The translations under genes were made by a program, and so were the position numbers. The notes beneath the pieces were generated by a model, which was not told where the DNA came from, made no database searches, and worked only from the letters and a program-made list of their open reading frames with translations. 14,522 nt of DNA from VRUE01 sp047519745 (GTDB lineage: Bacteria; Actinomycetota; Thermoleophilia; Solirubrobacterales; 70-9): assembly GCA_047519745.1 (NCBI GenBank), contig JAPVSJ010000040.1, positions 1 to 14,522 on the forward strand, given 5' to 3'. Positions within the stretch are counted from its first letter, which is position 1; every line of letters starts with the position of its first letter. Of the stretch, positions 13,701-14,522 are shown in pieces.

Positions 13701-14522
13701 CTAGCTGCGACGCTCGCGCTCGCGCCGCCGGCCGCCGCCCTCGCCACCGCGGCCACCGCGCTCGCGATCGCCGCCGTTGCGCCGCGGCCCACCGTCGCCG
13801 GATCCGACCGAGGCGAGCTCCTCCGCCGATTTGCCCGCCACCGACGGATCGTCGGAGAGCCGCAGGCCGATGCGACCGCGCTCGCGGTCGACCTCGACCA
13901 CGGTGACGTCGATCACGTCGCCCGAGCTGAGCACGTCGTCGACCGAGTCGACCCTCTCCCCCGGCTTCACGTTGGAGATGTGCAGCAGGCCGTCGGTGCC
14001 CTTGACCAGCTCGACGAAGGCGCCGAAGGTCGTCGTCTTGACGACTTTGGCGGCCGGGTACTTGTCGCCGATCTCGGCCTCCTTGGTCATCGATTCGATC
14101 CGGGCGACACACGCTTCGACCAGTTCGCCGGTCGGCGCGTAGATGCGGATCGTGCCGTCGTCCTCGACGTCGATTTCGGCTTCGAACTCCTCGCAGAGGG
14201 CGCGGATCGTTTCCCCGCCTTTGCCGATCACGGCGCCGATCTTCTCCTGGTCGATCTTGATCGCCTCGATCCGCGGCGCGTGCTTGGAGAGCGTCTCGCG
14301 CGGCCCGTCGATCGCCTCGGCCATCTTGCCGAGGATGAACTGACGGCCCTTGTTGGCCTGCTCCAGGGCGTCGGTGAGGATCTCGAAGGTGACGCCGGTG
14401 ATCTTGATGTCCATCTGCAGCGCGGTGATCCCGTCCGCGGTGCCGGCGACCTTGAAGTCCATGTCGCCGAGGTGGTCCTCGACGCCGGCGATGTCGGTGA
14501 GGACGATGTAGTCGTCGCCCTC
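13701..14522 (-). CDS. pnp: Polyribonucleotide nucleotidyltransferase, C-terminal part (5' end cut by window)
   Basis: PNPase, the phosphorolytic 3'-5' exoribonuclease. Only the last 273 residues are in the window. Seen: the end of the second RNase PH core, with LTDIAGVEDHLGDMDFKVAG carrying the two conserved aspartates (E. coli Asp486 and Asp492); the linking helix; a KH domain (about 84-130) with the IGKGG loop; an S1 RNA-binding domain (about 150-222) with TTFGAFVEL and GLLHIS; then a Gly/Arg-rich tail (about 240-273) of RGG-like repeats that could bind RNA or partner proteins. Such basic, disordered tails are common in actinobacterial PNPases. The stop is TAG 13703-13701, four bases before the M16 peptidase start. 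With rnj at the far end of the cluster, two central RNA-decay enzymes are grouped here. Confidence 0.98.
   Translation of the reverse strand, partial: EGDDYIVLTDIAGVEDHLGDMDFKVAGTADGITALQMDIKITGVTFEILTDALEQANKGRQFILGKMAEAIDGPRETLSKHAPRIEAIKIDQEKIGAVIGKGGETIRALCEEFEAEIDVEDDGTIRIYAPTGELVEACVARIESMTKEAEIGDKYPAAKVVKTTTFGAFVELVKGTDGLLHISNVKPGERVDSVDDVLSSGDVIDVTVVEVDRERGRIGLRLSDDPSVAGKSAEELASVGSGDGGPRRNGGDRERGGRGGEGGGRRRERERRS

Noticed and set aside
13697..13792. Upstream extension of the M16 peptidase frame into pnp
   Set aside because: It encodes low-complexity Ala/Ser sequence inside the pnp RG-rich tail; family members start near the sequence following TTG 13696.

Overview
This GC-rich, densely coding window fits an actinobacterial chromosome. 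The evidence is a DnaE1-type polymerase with a complete PHP metal site, and a minus-strand cluster pnp - M16 peptidase - dapB - (amidase) - dapA - rnj that matches the conserved actinobacterial order. Most genes lack Shine-Dalgarno sequences, and several have a TANNNT hexamer 6-7 nt before the start codon, as expected of leaderless transcripts. The protein style suggests Thermoleophilia/Solirubrobacterales, but that placement is tentative. I see no insertion sequences, phage genes, CRISPR arrays, tRNAs or rRNAs. Both window ends cut genes: an acyl-CoA dehydrogenase loses its 3' end on the left and pnp loses its 5' part on the right.

Layout, left to right. (1) 1-1253, minus: acyl-CoA dehydrogenase, with a palindrome abutting its candidate -10. 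(2) 1284-1679, minus: a small nine-cysteine protein of unknown function. (3) 1700-1801: a long inverted repeat covering the dnaE stop codon. (4) 1790-5317, minus: dnaE, the replicative polymerase. (5) 5318-5448: divergent intergenic region, the longest gap between genes. (6) 5449-7580, plus: an OmpR-class response regulator followed by a membrane histidine kinase, ended by a strong intrinsic terminator. (7) 7669-14522, minus: six tightly packed genes, transcribed in the order pnp, M16 peptidase, dapB, amidase, dapA, rnj.

How the genes work together. The right-hand cluster combines RNA turnover (PNPase, RNase J) with two steps of the diaminopimelate/lysine pathway (DapA, DapB), a processing-type zinc peptidase and an amidase of unknown substrate. 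The two-component pair is a self-contained sensor-regulator unit. Its most notable feature is a direct-repeat motif, TTTAG-N6-TTTAG with an 11-bp period, found once in the promoter region upstream of the regulator and once at the stop codon of the kinase. It is a good candidate binding site for the regulator itself. The second copy sits at PhoB-like spacing from a -10-like hexamer and the terminator, so a short regulated RNA is possible there.

No wholly new multi-gene system is evident. The content is mostly housekeeping, and the points of interest are regulatory DNA, start-codon usage, one uncharacterised cysteine-rich protein and the amidase inserted into the dap cluster.
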